Shown one piece after another: positions 53,211 to 61,838 of a stretch of 64,000 nucleotides of DNA. Numbering within the stretch: position 1 is the first letter of the stretch; the number at the start of each line of letters is the position of its first letter. The position numbers were made by a program, and so were the translations under genes. This DNA is from SFHK01 sp045538305 (GTDB lineage Bacteria; Bacillota; Clostridia; Christensenellales; Aristaeellaceae), in NCBI GenBank assembly GCA_045538305.1, contig JAZSRC010000084.1:10524-74523 (forward strand), read 5' to 3'. Under the pieces are notes generated by a model that saw nothing but the letters and a program-made list of their open reading frames with translations, ran no database searches and was not told where the DNA came from.

Positions 53211-53957
53211 ATGGAAGAAATCATCGTGGAGGCTGTGACATCGGAAACGGAAAGCATCACGGGCGACGGCGCACAGGAGCTCAAAGATACCATGGCGGAA
53301 GCCGATAAAAAGGGCGATTTTGAGCGCATGATCCGCGGGGAATACAAAGCGGAGTTCGATGAACGCGTGAAGCGGATTATTGATAAACGCTTCAGGGAGA
53401 CGAAAACGCTCAAAGAGCAGGCCGCAAAGCTCAGGCCGATTGTGGATCATTTGTCGGAAAAGTACGGCGAAAGCGATTGGGACAAGCTGTATGAGCGCAT
53501 GGTCACAGATGGCGGAGGTTCGCCGAATGAAGAAACCGAACGGCTGAAGGCAGAAAACCGGGCGCTTTATCGCGAAAAGCGCGCTAGAGAAACGGTTGAT
53601 CAGTGGACAAAGGGCGCACAAGCGCTGAAGGAGCAGAATCCTGATTTCGACCTTTCCAAGGAAATGGGCAACAGCCGGTTTCAGTCGCTTCTGCGTGCAG
53701 GCGTAGACGTGAAGGATGCGTATCGGGTTGTTCATGCGGATGAGATTATGAAAAACGCCGTGCGCTATGCAGCCGAAAAAACCATGGAGAAAACGATCAG
53801 CGATATCCGTACGCGGGGGATGCGTCCGGAAGAAAATGGCGCTGGCGGAAGGGGCGCGGCGCGGATCACGCCGGTTAGCGTCAGGAATATGACGCGCAGG
53901 GAACGTGAGGAAATCGAAAGGCGCTGCGCCAGGGGCGAAAAGGTATATTTTGATTAG
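53211..53957 (+). CDS. Phage scaffold-like protein (first gene of the capsid module)
   Basis: 248 residues, acidic then basic, mostly helical and coiled-coil-like (about 30-190), with Glu/Lys-rich stretches and no known catalytic motif. This composition, together with its place directly before a major capsid gene, fits a capsid scaffold protein. GGAGG lies 7 bases before the ATG. The stop is 14 bases before the capsid start. The cluster begins here; the preceding 230 bases hold no recognisable terminase, portal or repressor. Confidence 0.75.
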   Translation: MEEIIVEAVTSETESITGDGAQELKDTMAEADKKGDFERMIRGEYKAEFDERVKRIIDKRFRETKTLKEQAAKLRPIVDHLSEKYGESDWDKLYERMVTDGGGSPNEETERLKAENRALYREKRARETVDQWTKGAQALKEQNPDFDLSKEMGNSRFQSLLRAGVDVKDAYRVVHADEIMKNAVRYAAEKTMEKTISDIRTRGMRPEENGAGGRGAARITPVSVRNMTRREREEIERRCARGEKVYFD

Positions 53958-53971
53958 GGAGGCGTAGATCT

Positions 53972-55264
53972 ATGGAAAAAATCCAGCTTCAGCTGTTTGC
54001 AGTAAATACGACTGAGAGCGCGGCGCAGGGCAATAATCTTTCCCTGGAAATGAAAACCTATTACGAAAAGAGGCTGATTGATATTGCCGAGCCCAAGCTT
54101 GTGCATGATCAGTTCGGTGATAAATACCCGATCCCTACCGGTGGCGGAAAAACCATTGAATTCCGAAAGTACGACAGCCTTGAAAAAGCTGTGAAGCCTA
54201 TTACCGAGGGCGTTACGCCTGCTGGAAACAGTCTGAACGTTTCCTCCGTAAGCGAAACTGTCATGCAGTATGGAGACTGGGTGCAGCTTTCCGATATGCT
54301 GGAAATGAGCGCTGTAGACAATAACGTATTGCAGGCTACCAGACTTCTGGGCGCACAGGCAGGCCGTACGCTGGATTCCATCACCAGAGACGTACTTGCC
54401 GGCGGTACAAATGTAATCTATGCGCCGTCTGTTTTGAACGGTACGCAGACTGCCGTTACCTCGCGTCTGGATATTGACGCCAATTGCCGCTTGACCGCTG
54501 ATCTCATTTTCCGCGCTGCGGCGCAGCTGAAGGGCATGAATGCAGATCCGATAGACGATAAGTATGTCGCGATTGTCCATCCGTTTGTGGCTTATGATCT
54601 GATGCGCAGTGAGGAATGGATAGACGCGCACAAATATGCCACGCCCGAAAACATTTATGCCGGTGAAATCGGCAGGCTTGCGGGCGTGCGATTTGTGGAA
54701 AGCAGCGAAGCCAAGATTTTCCGAGGTAAGGATCTGTCCGCTACGTCGCGCAGCCTCACGATTACTGCATATCAGACCAATTCCTCTGCGACCGCGACGG
54801 TTGGCGAAGCAAGCGTATATGCGCTGACTGTATCCCAGACGATTTCGGATGGGCGCGCAGCCGAGCTGGTAGGGGAAACGGTTCAGATCAAAACTGCCGG
54901 GGGCGCATATGCAAAGGCGGTTGTGAAGGGCGTAAATACTACCTCCCGCATAATTTTCCTGACCGGCGCTGTGAGCGGGATCACGCCTGCAAGCGGCGAT
55001 ACCGTTTACCCCGGCGTCGGCGGAAAGGAAGGCATTTCCGTCTATGCGACGATTGTTCTCGGCGCGCATGCCTATGCAGTGACTGAGCTTGAAGGCGGCG
55101 GACTTACGCACATTGTCAAACAGCTCGGCTATGGCGACGACCCGCTTAACCAGCGCTCGAGCGTCGGCTGGAAGGCTACGCGCTGCGCCAGCCGCCTGGT
55201 AGAGCAGTATATGGTGCGCATTGAAAGCGCTTCAGGTTATGCGCTGAACGCGAGCGCGAATTAA
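53972..55264 (+). CDS. N4-gp56 family major capsid protein
   Basis: 430 residues. The N4-gp56 group of HK97-fold capsid proteins is recognised by the N-terminal MKTYYEKRLIDIAEPKLVHD, the GKTIEFRKYDSL segment, GVTPAGNSLNVSSVSETV, QYGDWVQLSDMLE, and LGAQAGRTLDSITRDV. GGGAGG precedes the ATG. The gene is intact, so the product could still assemble. The helper genes around it are small structural genes, but no terminase or portal is present in the window. Confidence 0.9.
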   Translation: MEKIQLQLFAVNTTESAAQGNNLSLEMKTYYEKRLIDIAEPKLVHDQFGDKYPIPTGGGKTIEFRKYDSLEKAVKPITEGVTPAGNSLNVSSVSETVMQYGDWVQLSDMLEMSAVDNNVLQATRLLGAQAGRTLDSITRDVLAGGTNVIYAPSVLNGTQTAVTSRLDIDANCRLTADLIFRAAAQLKGMNADPIDDKYVAIVHPFVAYDLMRSEEWIDAHKYATPENIYAGEIGRLAGVRFVESSEAKIFRGKDLSATSRSLTITAYQTNSSATATVGEASVYALTVSQTISDGRAAELVGETVQIKTAGGAYAKAVVKGVNTTSRIIFLTGAVSGITPASGDTVYPGVGGKEGISVYATIVLGAHAYAVTELEGGGLTHIVKQLGYGDDPLNQRSSVGWKATRCASRLVEQYMVRIESASGYALNASAN

Positions 55265-55276
55265 GGGAGGGTTATG

Positions 55277-55513
55277 ATGACGGAAAAAGCAAGGATGGTC
55301 CGAATTAAGCTGTTTAAGGACAGCCAGAATTATGCAGGCGATGTGTTTGTGTCGGTAAATGGCGAAAACTATCTGATCAAGCGCGGCGTTTCCGTGGATG
55401 TACCCGAATACATTGCGGAAGTGCTGGAGAGCAGCCAGAGAGAGGATGAGAACGCTGTGCTCCGTATGGAAACGGCGGAAAGAAGCTACCTTGAAAAGGC
55501 AAAAAGCATGTAG
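55277..55513 (+). CDS. Small phage-module protein
   Basis: 78 residues from the second of two ATGs (6 bases after GGGAGG). A single compact strand-rich domain (IKLFKDSQNYAGDVFVSVNG, then YLIKRGVSVDVPEYIAEVL), much like small head proteins encoded just after many Clostridial phage capsid genes. No catalytic motif. Function inferred only from position. Confidence 0.7.
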   Translation: MTEKARMVRIKLFKDSQNYAGDVFVSVNGENYLIKRGVSVDVPEYIAEVLESSQREDENAVLRMETAERSYLEKAKSM

Positions 55514-55579
55514 CGGATGACTCATGATAGCGGTCGTGGCCCGTGCGGCCATGACCGCTTTTTGAAAGGGGGCAACTGT

Positions 55580-55939
55580 GTGACTGTAATGGACGCGATC
55601 CAGACGGCGGATGCGCTTCGGCCGAATATGTACGACGATCAGGTGAAGATGGAGTGGCTACGGGAACTGGACGGGCGCATAAAAGCGGAGATACTTAACA
55701 GCCATGAGGGCTTTGACGAAAGCATATCTCTAAACGGCGCGGGCGACAGAGAACTGCTGGTTAAGGAGCCGTATACAGAAATGTACATCTACTGGCTGTT
55801 CATGAAGATCGATTACATGAATGGCGAAACCGACCGGTTCAACAATGACGCGCTGATGCACAATACGGCGTGGCTGAATTATGCCAACTATGTTAATCGA
55901 ACGCATATGCCGAAGGGGACGGCGCTTAAGAGCGTCTGA
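55580..55939 (+). CDS. Head-tail connector-like small protein
   Basis: 119 residues from a GTG at 55580, 7 bases after AAAGGGGG. A helical protein of connector size with LRPNMYDDQVKMEWLRELDG and YTEMYIYWLFMKIDYMNG. Similar small proteins between capsid and tail genes in Clostridial podo- and siphoviruses are annotated as head-tail connectors or gp6-like. Position and size support the call; no diagnostic motif is seen. Confidence 0.6.
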   Translation: MTVMDAIQTADALRPNMYDDQVKMEWLRELDGRIKAEILNSHEGFDESISLNGAGDRELLVKEPYTEMYIYWLFMKIDYMNGETDRFNNDALMHNTAWLNYANYVNRTHMPKGTALKSV

Positions 55940-55950
55940 AGGAGGCATAT

Positions 55951-57561
55951 ATGCAGCCAAGAATCAAAAAAATCAAGACCAAAAGGAAATCTGTAAAAGC
56001 GTTCAAGGGCGTATGCCTTCGGGAAACCGTCCCGGACGGCTACTTTCAGGATGCAGAGAACATGTCTTCCCGGAGCTATCCCGCCGTATACCAGCGTCCG
56101 GTCAGGAGTAAATTTGAAAACTGCGCCGGTGTCGGAAGCATGTATCACCATGGCGAAATGGTGTGGACCTGGGGAAGATATCTGTTTTATGGAAAGGTAC
56201 GCGTAGGCGAGGTTATACCGGGAGACAAGGCATATGCTTCGCTGGGCGCGTATGTCGTGATTTATCCGGATAAGAAAATACTGAATACGGATACGCTGGA
56301 GCTTACCGATATGGAACAGGAAACAGCAGTTTCGTCGGCTGTGGTATCGCCGTCAAATGCCGACGGAACGGATGGCGAGGAGACAAATTATGTCAAAATC
56401 GCTGCAAATGGCATTGGCGTCGGTTTTCTGCCGGGAGACGGCGTTCGGATTTCGGGGCTTGATGATGCGGGTATCGGCGGCAGCTATCTGCTTCAGACAG
56501 TAACGGACGACTTTCTGGTGGTAATCGCTCATAGGACAGATAGTACGGAGATCACGGGCGACATTCGCGTTTTAAGAAAAGCACCCGATCTGGATTTCAT
56601 ATGTGCTCTCGGAAACCGCATATGGGGATGCTCGAATACTACGCGTGAGGTACGCGCCTGTCGATTGGGCGATCCGACAAATTGGGAGGTGTTTCAGGGC
56701 ATTTCTACCGATTCCTATGCGGCGGTTGTGCCTTCGCCCGGCGTATTTACCGGCTGCGCGGAATTTATGGGCACCGTCATTTTCTTTAAGGAAGAGGAAA
56801 TTATCAAGCTCTTTGGGTCCAAGCCTTCCAATTTCGAATTGTCTGCTTCGCGTATGCCGGGCGTGGAAATTGGCGCATCGGCCTCCATTGCCTTTTCCAA
56901 CAGCGTATTGTTTTATAAGGGTTTGCTTGGCGTATACACATATGACGGCTCGGTTCCCGTACTGATTTCCGATATGCTGGGCTGGGGAAGATACGCATAC
57001 GGAACCGCCGGCGCTGTAGACGGACGGTACTATATATCGATGTTAGACCGAGAAATGGCAAAATACCGTTTGTTTGTATATGATACGCCTACGGGCTCAT
57101 GGCATATAGAAAACGGCGGACGGATTCGCTTTTTTGCATGCACCGGAAGTGATCTGTACATGGCCGGTGCCGACGGGAACATATATGCCGTTAATGGCGC
57201 GGGCTTGTGGTTTGACTCAGAAGGGGCGGAGCTTTCATGGGATCACCTTCAGGAACTGTATTTTAACTGGTACGCTGTCACCGGTCCTATCGCTCTGTGT
57301 GCGCCCGACCGTCAGTATGTGTCCTGTATTCATATCCGGTTTTCGATGAAAAAGGAAGCGCGTTTGACGATTGCCGTCAGGTATCAGGGGGAAAGGGATT
57401 TTTTCGACATCGCCCGGTTTGCATCGCCCGTCGATGAGTTTACCTGCACCATTCCCGTGCAGGCGAGGCGTGCGGACAGCATATGCCTGAAGCTGTACGG
57501 GCGCGGGGATTGTATAATCACTGGGATCGCTCATACGTATGAAAGCGGGAGTGGTTTTTGA
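55951..57561 (+). CDS. Beta-propeller-like phage structural protein (tail hub or DNA-stabilisation type)
   Basis: 536 residues of repeated strand units with recurring 'Gly-Trp/Tyr' turns (LGNRIWGCSNTT, YKGLLGVYTYDG, ACTGSDLYMAGADGNIYAVNG), as in a seven-bladed propeller. Podoviral packaged-DNA stabilisation and tail-tube plug proteins have this layout. It is short and intact, with GGAGG before the ATG. The stop overlaps the next ATG (TTGATG), a sign of coupled translation. The exact particle role is inferred. Confidence 0.6.
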   Translation: MQPRIKKIKTKRKSVKAFKGVCLRETVPDGYFQDAENMSSRSYPAVYQRPVRSKFENCAGVGSMYHHGEMVWTWGRYLFYGKVRVGEVIPGDKAYASLGAYVVIYPDKKILNTDTLELTDMEQETAVSSAVVSPSNADGTDGEETNYVKIAANGIGVGFLPGDGVRISGLDDAGIGGSYLLQTVTDDFLVVIAHRTDSTEITGDIRVLRKAPDLDFICALGNRIWGCSNTTREVRACRLGDPTNWEVFQGISTDSYAAVVPSPGVFTGCAEFMGTVIFFKEEEIIKLFGSKPSNFELSASRMPGVEIGASASIAFSNSVLFYKGLLGVYTYDGSVPVLISDMLGWGRYAYGTAGAVDGRYYISMLDREMAKYRLFVYDTPTGSWHIENGGRIRFFACTGSDLYMAGADGNIYAVNGAGLWFDSEGAELSWDHLQELYFNWYAVTGPIALCAPDRQYVSCIHIRFSMKKEARLTIAVRYQGERDFFDIARFASPVDEFTCTIPVQARRADSICLKLYGRGDCIITGIAHTYESGSGF

Positions 57562-58106
57562 TGGGTTTTTTGATGAAAGCACCCAGTATCAGCGAGGAAA
57601 ATCAGGCGGAATCGATCAAAAGAATACATTCATGGCTGTATCAGCTGAATGAAAACCTGAGGTACATGTTTTCTCACCTGAACGAGGAAAATTTCTCGGG
57701 AGATTTCCTGTCCTCCCTGCAATCGAGTATCCAGACGGAAATCGAAAATGTAAGCCAGCGACTGGAAGCGCTTGAAACGGGGAGTGAATGGGAAACGGTT
57801 TCGTTTTCCGGTATCCGGGAGTGGAGTCAGGTGCAAACGCCGTCCGTAAAGAGAATCGGGGAGCTTGTACTGCTGGCGGGCGGCGTATCGCTGACAAGCA
57901 GCCTCTCCTCCAGCGGAGTTTTGCTTCTGGGCGTGCTGCCTGAAAAATACAGACCAAAGCTTACCCAGATTATGGCGGTATGTTCGGATAACGGGCTATT
58001 CCGCCTGGCCGTCAATACCGACGGCGAGGTGCGTGTAAAGAATCTGACGGGAAGTACGTTTTCAAGCGGCGTATATTTATCGCTTTCGTGCTGTTACGCG
58101 GTGTAA
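57561..58106 (+). CDS. Phage-module protein with coiled-coil start and strand-rich end
   Basis: 181 residues from ATG 57561, overlapping the previous stop. An N-terminal helical part (about 5-75: SWLYQLNENLRYMFSHL, QSSIQTEIENVSQRLEALE) is followed by a strand-rich domain (about 80-181) of the type seen at tips of tail fibres or in small receptor-binding modules. No known catalytic motif. Immediately precedes the hydrolase gene. Confidence 0.6.
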   Translation: MGFLMKAPSISEENQAESIKRIHSWLYQLNENLRYMFSHLNEENFSGDFLSSLQSSIQTEIENVSQRLEALETGSEWETVSFSGIREWSQVQTPSVKRIGELVLLAGGVSLTSSLSSSGVLLLGVLPEKYRPKLTQIMAVCSDNGLFRLAVNTDGEVRVKNLTGSTFSSGVYLSLSCCYAV

Positions 58107-58118
58107 AGGGGGGAACAC

Positions 58119-58850
58119 ATGGCAAAGGTATCCGCAGCGGCGTTTGCAGAATTTCTGCAGGCGCGCGTTAAAGCCCGCGACGGCTATATCATGGGTGCTA
58201 CAGGACAGGATCCAAAGACGCTGTCCGCGTGGTGGTTTAATCAATATTCCGGAAATCAGTATACCAAGGCGATTTATTGGAAAAACAATGCCGAGCGCGT
58301 GTGGGATTGCAACGGACTTGCCGAAGGTTATTATAAGGATGTAACGGGCGTAAGCATCAATACCCGTGCAAGAAACAACTATGCGTCATGGTGCTCTGTA
58401 AAAGGGAAGGGCATGATTCCCGAAGAGAGGCGGCAGCCCGGCGCGGCGGTTTTCTGGGGGGACAGTGAAAAGGAAATCACGCACGTGGCATTTCTTGTAC
58501 GCCCCGTGACCGAAGGAAAGACGGATGGCGACTGGGTAATGGTGGAGGCGCGCGGTGTGAATTACGGCGTTGTTGAAACAAAGCTGTTAAGCCGAAACAG
58601 CGCCTATTGGGGGCTTATGACCAAATACTTTGATTATGTGGAAACGAATCAAACAGGTACAAACCGACGCGCCATCGTTACCGGAAGCAGCGTTAATATC
58701 CGCTCAGGTCCCGGAACGGAATATGACAGGCTTGGAATTGTGAAAAGAGGGGACGGATTACAGATTCTTACCGACAATGGCTGGACGCCTGTTCTGTATC
58801 AGGATAAGGCTGCGTGGATTTCGGACAAGTATATCAGAATGGAGGAATAG
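58119..58850 (+). CDS. Endolysin-like NlpC/P60-type cell-wall hydrolase with SH3 domain
   Basis: 243 residues. The N-terminal domain has a Cys in VWDCNGLAEGYYK (about residue 68, the NlpC/P60 nucleophile context), a His in ITHVAFLV (near 128) and a C-terminal SH3b domain (about 185-243: SSVNIRSGPGTEYDRLG). No signal peptide or holin gene adjacent. In phages such proteins break the cell wall at release. GGGGGG precedes the ATG. The next gene begins 4 bases after its stop. Confidence 0.88.
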   Translation: MAKVSAAAFAEFLQARVKARDGYIMGATGQDPKTLSAWWFNQYSGNQYTKAIYWKNNAERVWDCNGLAEGYYKDVTGVSINTRARNNYASWCSVKGKGMIPEERRQPGAAVFWGDSEKEITHVAFLVRPVTEGKTDGDWVMVEARGVNYGVVETKLLSRNSAYWGLMTKYFDYVETNQTGTNRRAIVTGSSVNIRSGPGTEYDRLGIVKRGDGLQILTDNGWTPVLYQDKAAWISDKYIRMEE

Positions 58851-58853
58851 GAT

Positions 58854-59756
58854 ATGGCGTATTCCGTTATGAAGCTGGGGGATGCGGGCGAGGATGTGCG
58901 CACGCTCAGAAGCCTTCTCAGAGGCGCAGGGTTTAAGCTGGAGGATGGAGATGTATTTGACGAGGAGACCACACAGGCGGTGAGCGAATATCAGAAAGCC
59001 AACGGGCTTCCTTCTACCGGTGAAGCGGGCGCAAACACATGGGCCAGGCTGGCTGCGGGCGTCGTTACGTCAATGCCTTCGGATCTTGATACCCCGGGCA
59101 GGGTGGCATATCTGGAAACAAATCGTCCGGGCGATTATGTTTCCGATTATGCCGCTGAGATTGACCGGCTGCTTGAACAGATTCTGAGCCGCGAGGCGTT
59201 TTCGTACGATCCTGCAACCGACCCGATGTATCAAAGGTATAAAGATCAGTATATGTATATGGGAAAACGCGCGATGAACGATGCGATTGGTCAGGCATCT
59301 GCGCTGTCCGGCGGCTATGCAAACAGCTACGCGCAAAGCGCCGGGCAGCAGGCGTATCAGGATTATCTTGCCAAGCTGACAGGCGGGATTCCCGATCTGT
59401 ACGAGCTTGCGCTGAAGGCGTACGACGCGCAGACGGGACTGATTGAAACGCAGCTGTCCGCGCTTACGGACGCCGAAAAGCAGGCGTATCAAAGATATCT
59501 GGACGAGCTTGACGCCTACAACGACGCGCTGGATTATTATTATAAGAAAATGCTGGACGAACAGAAGTATGCAAGAAGCAGGGGAGGCTCCTCGGACGAG
59601 AGAGTACAGCAGGGAACGCTTGAAACGGTATTTGATATTCAACCAAACATACTTACACAGTCGGAATTTACCAGACGGAAACAGGCGGGGGCGTCTTCTC
59701 TTTCCGGTTATAAGAGTTATCAGGATTATGTGAATGCCATGAAAAAGAAGTATTAA
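58854..59756 (+). CDS. Peptidoglycan-binding domain joined to a helical phage-module protein
   Basis: 300 residues. Residues about 1-70 are a PG_binding_1 repeat (LGDAGEDVRTLRSLLRGAGF, then YQKANGLPSTGEAG). The remainder is helical, with SGGYANSYAQSAGQQAYQDY and a Tyr-rich stretch around 210-235, a motif I have seen in proteins of Clostridial phages. It may be a minor virion protein that docks at the wall. Last gene of the module; a terminator follows. No signal peptide. Confidence 0.7.
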   Translation: MAYSVMKLGDAGEDVRTLRSLLRGAGFKLEDGDVFDEETTQAVSEYQKANGLPSTGEAGANTWARLAAGVVTSMPSDLDTPGRVAYLETNRPGDYVSDYAAEIDRLLEQILSREAFSYDPATDPMYQRYKDQYMYMGKRAMNDAIGQASALSGGYANSYAQSAGQQAYQDYLAKLTGGIPDLYELALKAYDAQTGLIETQLSALTDAEKQAYQRYLDELDAYNDALDYYYKKMLDEQKYARSRGGSSDERVQQGTLETVFDIQPNILTQSEFTRRKQAGASSLSGYKSYQDYVNAMKKKY

Positions 59757-59767
59757 GAATTTAAATG

Positions 59768-59793
59768 AAAGGTCGGCTTACGTCGGCCTTTTT
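59768..59793 (+). terminator. Terminator closing the capsid module
   Basis: AAAGGTCG/CGGCCTTT stem (one G-U pair) with an 8-base loop, followed by TTTC. Confidence 0.75.
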
Positions 59794-59807
59794 CATTATA
59801 ACCAGTT

Positions 59808-59868
59808 TTGACAAATTTAAGAATTAAAACTATTAACTGTTGCAAAAAATGAAAAACAATGATATAAT
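59808..59868 (+). promoter_or_regulatory. Two tandem promoters of the second sugar transporter
   Basis: First: TTGACA (59808-59813), 17 bases, TATTAA. Second: TTGCAA (59840-59845), 17 bases, TATAAT (59863-59868). Both have good spacing and the second has a perfect -10. Confidence 0.8.
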
Positions 59869-59891
59869 ATCATTTATCAAAAAGAAAATAC

Positions 59892-59905
59892 CACGAAAGG
59901 TCGTG
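59892..59905 (+). promoter_or_regulatory. Hairpin with the ribosome binding site in its loop
   Basis: CACGA and TCGTG pair around AAGG, which with the preceding A is the probable ribosome binding site of the permease gene. A perfect 5-bp stem with a 4-base loop could tune initiation. Confidence 0.5.
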
Positions 59906-59910
59906 ATGCC

Positions 59911-60843
59911 GTGCAACCGGTAATGAAAAAGCAGAAGTGGTTCAAAAAAGAGGACATCTCCCTGCACCTGATGGCTCTGCCCACGCTGATTTGGCTTGTA
60001 ATCTTCTGTTACATACCGATTTTTGGTTTGGTGATGGCTTTTCAGGAGCTGAACATCACGACGGGCATTTTCGGTTCTAAGTTTGTAGGCCTTAGGAACT
60101 TCCAGTTCCTGTTTGTCAGTACGGACGCCTGGGTTATTACCAGAAACACGGTGTGCTATAACCTCGTGTTCATAGTAACCAATATGGTTCTGGCTGTCAC
60201 AATGGCGCTTTTGCTTTCTGAACTCCGTTCCAGAATGCTGGCAAAAACGCTTCAGACCGTTTACATGCTGCCGTACTTCCTGTCCTGGGCGGTTGTAATG
60301 ATTGTTGTTTCCGCGTTCTTGCACTATGATTACGGTATTGTGAACAAGATTGCCGTTGCGGCGGGCTGGCAGGATAAAGCGGTCGACTACTATCAGAACC
60401 GTGGCTTGTGGCCGTTTTTGCTGGTATTTATCAACGCTTGGAAGGGCGTAGGCTATCAGACGGTATTGTACCTTGCGGTTATTTCCGGTATTTCCGGCGA
60501 ATACTACGAGGCTGCGGTGTTGGACGGCGCAACCAAGCGTCAGCAGGCATGGTATATCACAATTCCCCATCTGCGTCTGGTAATTGGTATTTCTATTATT
60601 CTCGCGATGGGCAACATTTTCCGCGGCGACTTCGGCCTTTTCTATGTGGTCACCAAGGACAGCGGACGCATTTACCCGGTAACGGACGTTATCGATACGT
60701 ACATCTACCGATCCTTGACCAAGCTTTCCAACGTTGGCATGGCGACGGCAGCGGGTATGTATCAGTCGGTTGTCGGATTTGTGCTCATTCTGTTTGTTAA
60801 CTGGGTCGTCAATAAGATCGACCCCGACAGCGCAATGTTTTAA
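59911..60843 (+). CDS. Sugar ABC transporter permease, LplB/YteP-like
   Basis: 310 residues from a GTG at 59911, about 10 bases after AAAGG. Six membrane segments and the binding-protein-dependent-permease EAA loop (EAAVLDGATKRQQAWYITIP, about 197-216). Family members import oligosaccharides or complex sugars. It is followed at 15 bases by the second permease. No ATPase gene lies in the cluster, so a shared MsmK-type ATPase encoded elsewhere is likely. Confidence 0.92.
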   Translation: MQPVMKKQKWFKKEDISLHLMALPTLIWLVIFCYIPIFGLVMAFQELNITTGIFGSKFVGLRNFQFLFVSTDAWVITRNTVCYNLVFIVTNMVLAVTMALLLSELRSRMLAKTLQTVYMLPYFLSWAVVMIVVSAFLHYDYGIVNKIAVAAGWQDKAVDYYQNRGLWPFLLVFINAWKGVGYQTVLYLAVISGISGEYYEAAVLDGATKRQQAWYITIPHLRLVIGISIILAMGNIFRGDFGLFYVVTKDSGRIYPVTDVIDTYIYRSLTKLSNVGMATAAGMYQSVVGFVLILFVNWVVNKIDPDSAMF

Positions 60844-60858
60844 AAGGAGGGATCGGGA

Positions 60859-61782
60859 ATGGCAAAGGAAAAAGTTACTCCCAACCGTTTCAATCAGATT
60901 TCCACCGGTTGGAACGTTGTGTTCACGATCGCGCTCCTCATTGTGTCGCTGTTCATGCTGATACCGCTTACGCTGGTAATCATCGTATCGTTCTCCTCTG
61001 AGGCCAGTATTGCCAATATCGGTTTCAGCTTCTTCCCGCAGGAATGGTCACTTGCCGGCTACAAATACCTGATGGAGATGGGCGATCAGGTTTTGGCGTC
61101 CTATAAGATTACGATTCTGCACACCATTCTGGGTACGCTTATGAGCCTTACGGTCATGACGATGTATGCTTACGTTATATCGCTCAAGAACTTCCGGTTC
61201 AGAAAGATTTATACCTGGGTTCTGTTTTTCACCATGCTGTTCTCGGGCGGTCTTGTTCCTGCATACATCATGAACGTCCGCTACCTGAACATTGATAACT
61301 CCATCTGGATTTTCCTGCTCCCGTCGCTGGTTTCGGCGTACAACGTAATTATTTTGAGAACCTTTATCATTTCCACGATTCCCGATTCGCTGTTTGAAGC
61401 TGCAAGAATTGACGGCGCGGGGCACTTCAAGGTATTTATCTCCATCGTTCTTCCGCTTTTCAAGGCGGGTATTGCCACGATTGCGCTTTTCAACGTGGTC
61501 AATCGCTGGAACGACTGGTTTACCGGCATGCTCTATATTAAGGATTCGAAGCTTACTCCGCTTCAGACGCTGCTTAAGAACCTGCAGGACAACATCGACT
61601 TTTTGAAGCAGAACGCGCAGATTGCAGGTACGCCCGACGGACTTGCGCTGCTCGATCGCCTTCCCGACCAGAACCTGCGCATGGCCTGTACGATGATCGT
61701 CATCATCCCGATTCTGTGCGCATATCCCTTCTTCCAGCGCTACTTTGTACAGGGCCTGACCCTTGGAAGCGTAAAGGGATAA
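60859..61782 (+). CDS. Sugar ABC transporter permease, YtcP/LplC-like
   Basis: 307 residues, six membrane segments, EAA loop with EAARIDGAGHFKVFISIVLP (about 178-197) as in the carbohydrate uptake type-1 family. Forms a heterodimer with the LplB-like permease. AAGGAGGG precedes the ATG. A small hairpin at 61799-61814 separates it from the binding-protein gene. Confidence 0.92.
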   Translation: MAKEKVTPNRFNQISTGWNVVFTIALLIVSLFMLIPLTLVIIVSFSSEASIANIGFSFFPQEWSLAGYKYLMEMGDQVLASYKITILHTILGTLMSLTVMTMYAYVISLKNFRFRKIYTWVLFFTMLFSGGLVPAYIMNVRYLNIDNSIWIFLLPSLVSAYNVIILRTFIISTIPDSLFEAARIDGAGHFKVFISIVLPLFKAGIATIALFNVVNRWNDWFTGMLYIKDSKLTPLQTLLKNLQDNIDFLKQNAQIAGTPDGLALLDRLPDQNLRMACTMIVIIPILCAYPFFQRYFVQGLTLGSVKG

Positions 61783-61798
61783 TTACCATTTGTACCCA

Positions 61799-61814
61799 TG
61801 CGGCAGGTGCCGCA
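61799..61814 (+). promoter_or_regulatory. Intercistronic hairpin before the binding-protein gene
   Basis: TGCGGCA and TGCCGCA form a 7-bp stem around GG, followed by AAAAAAA. It may protect the downstream high-expression messenger end. The A-run after it is poor for a rightward terminator. Confidence 0.4.
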
Positions 61815-61838
61815 AAAAAATATAAGGAGGAAACCCCA

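Noticed and set aside
53954..55111. 385-codon minus-strand frame in the capsid gene
   Set aside because: Antisense shadow; capsid motifs are clear on the plus strand.
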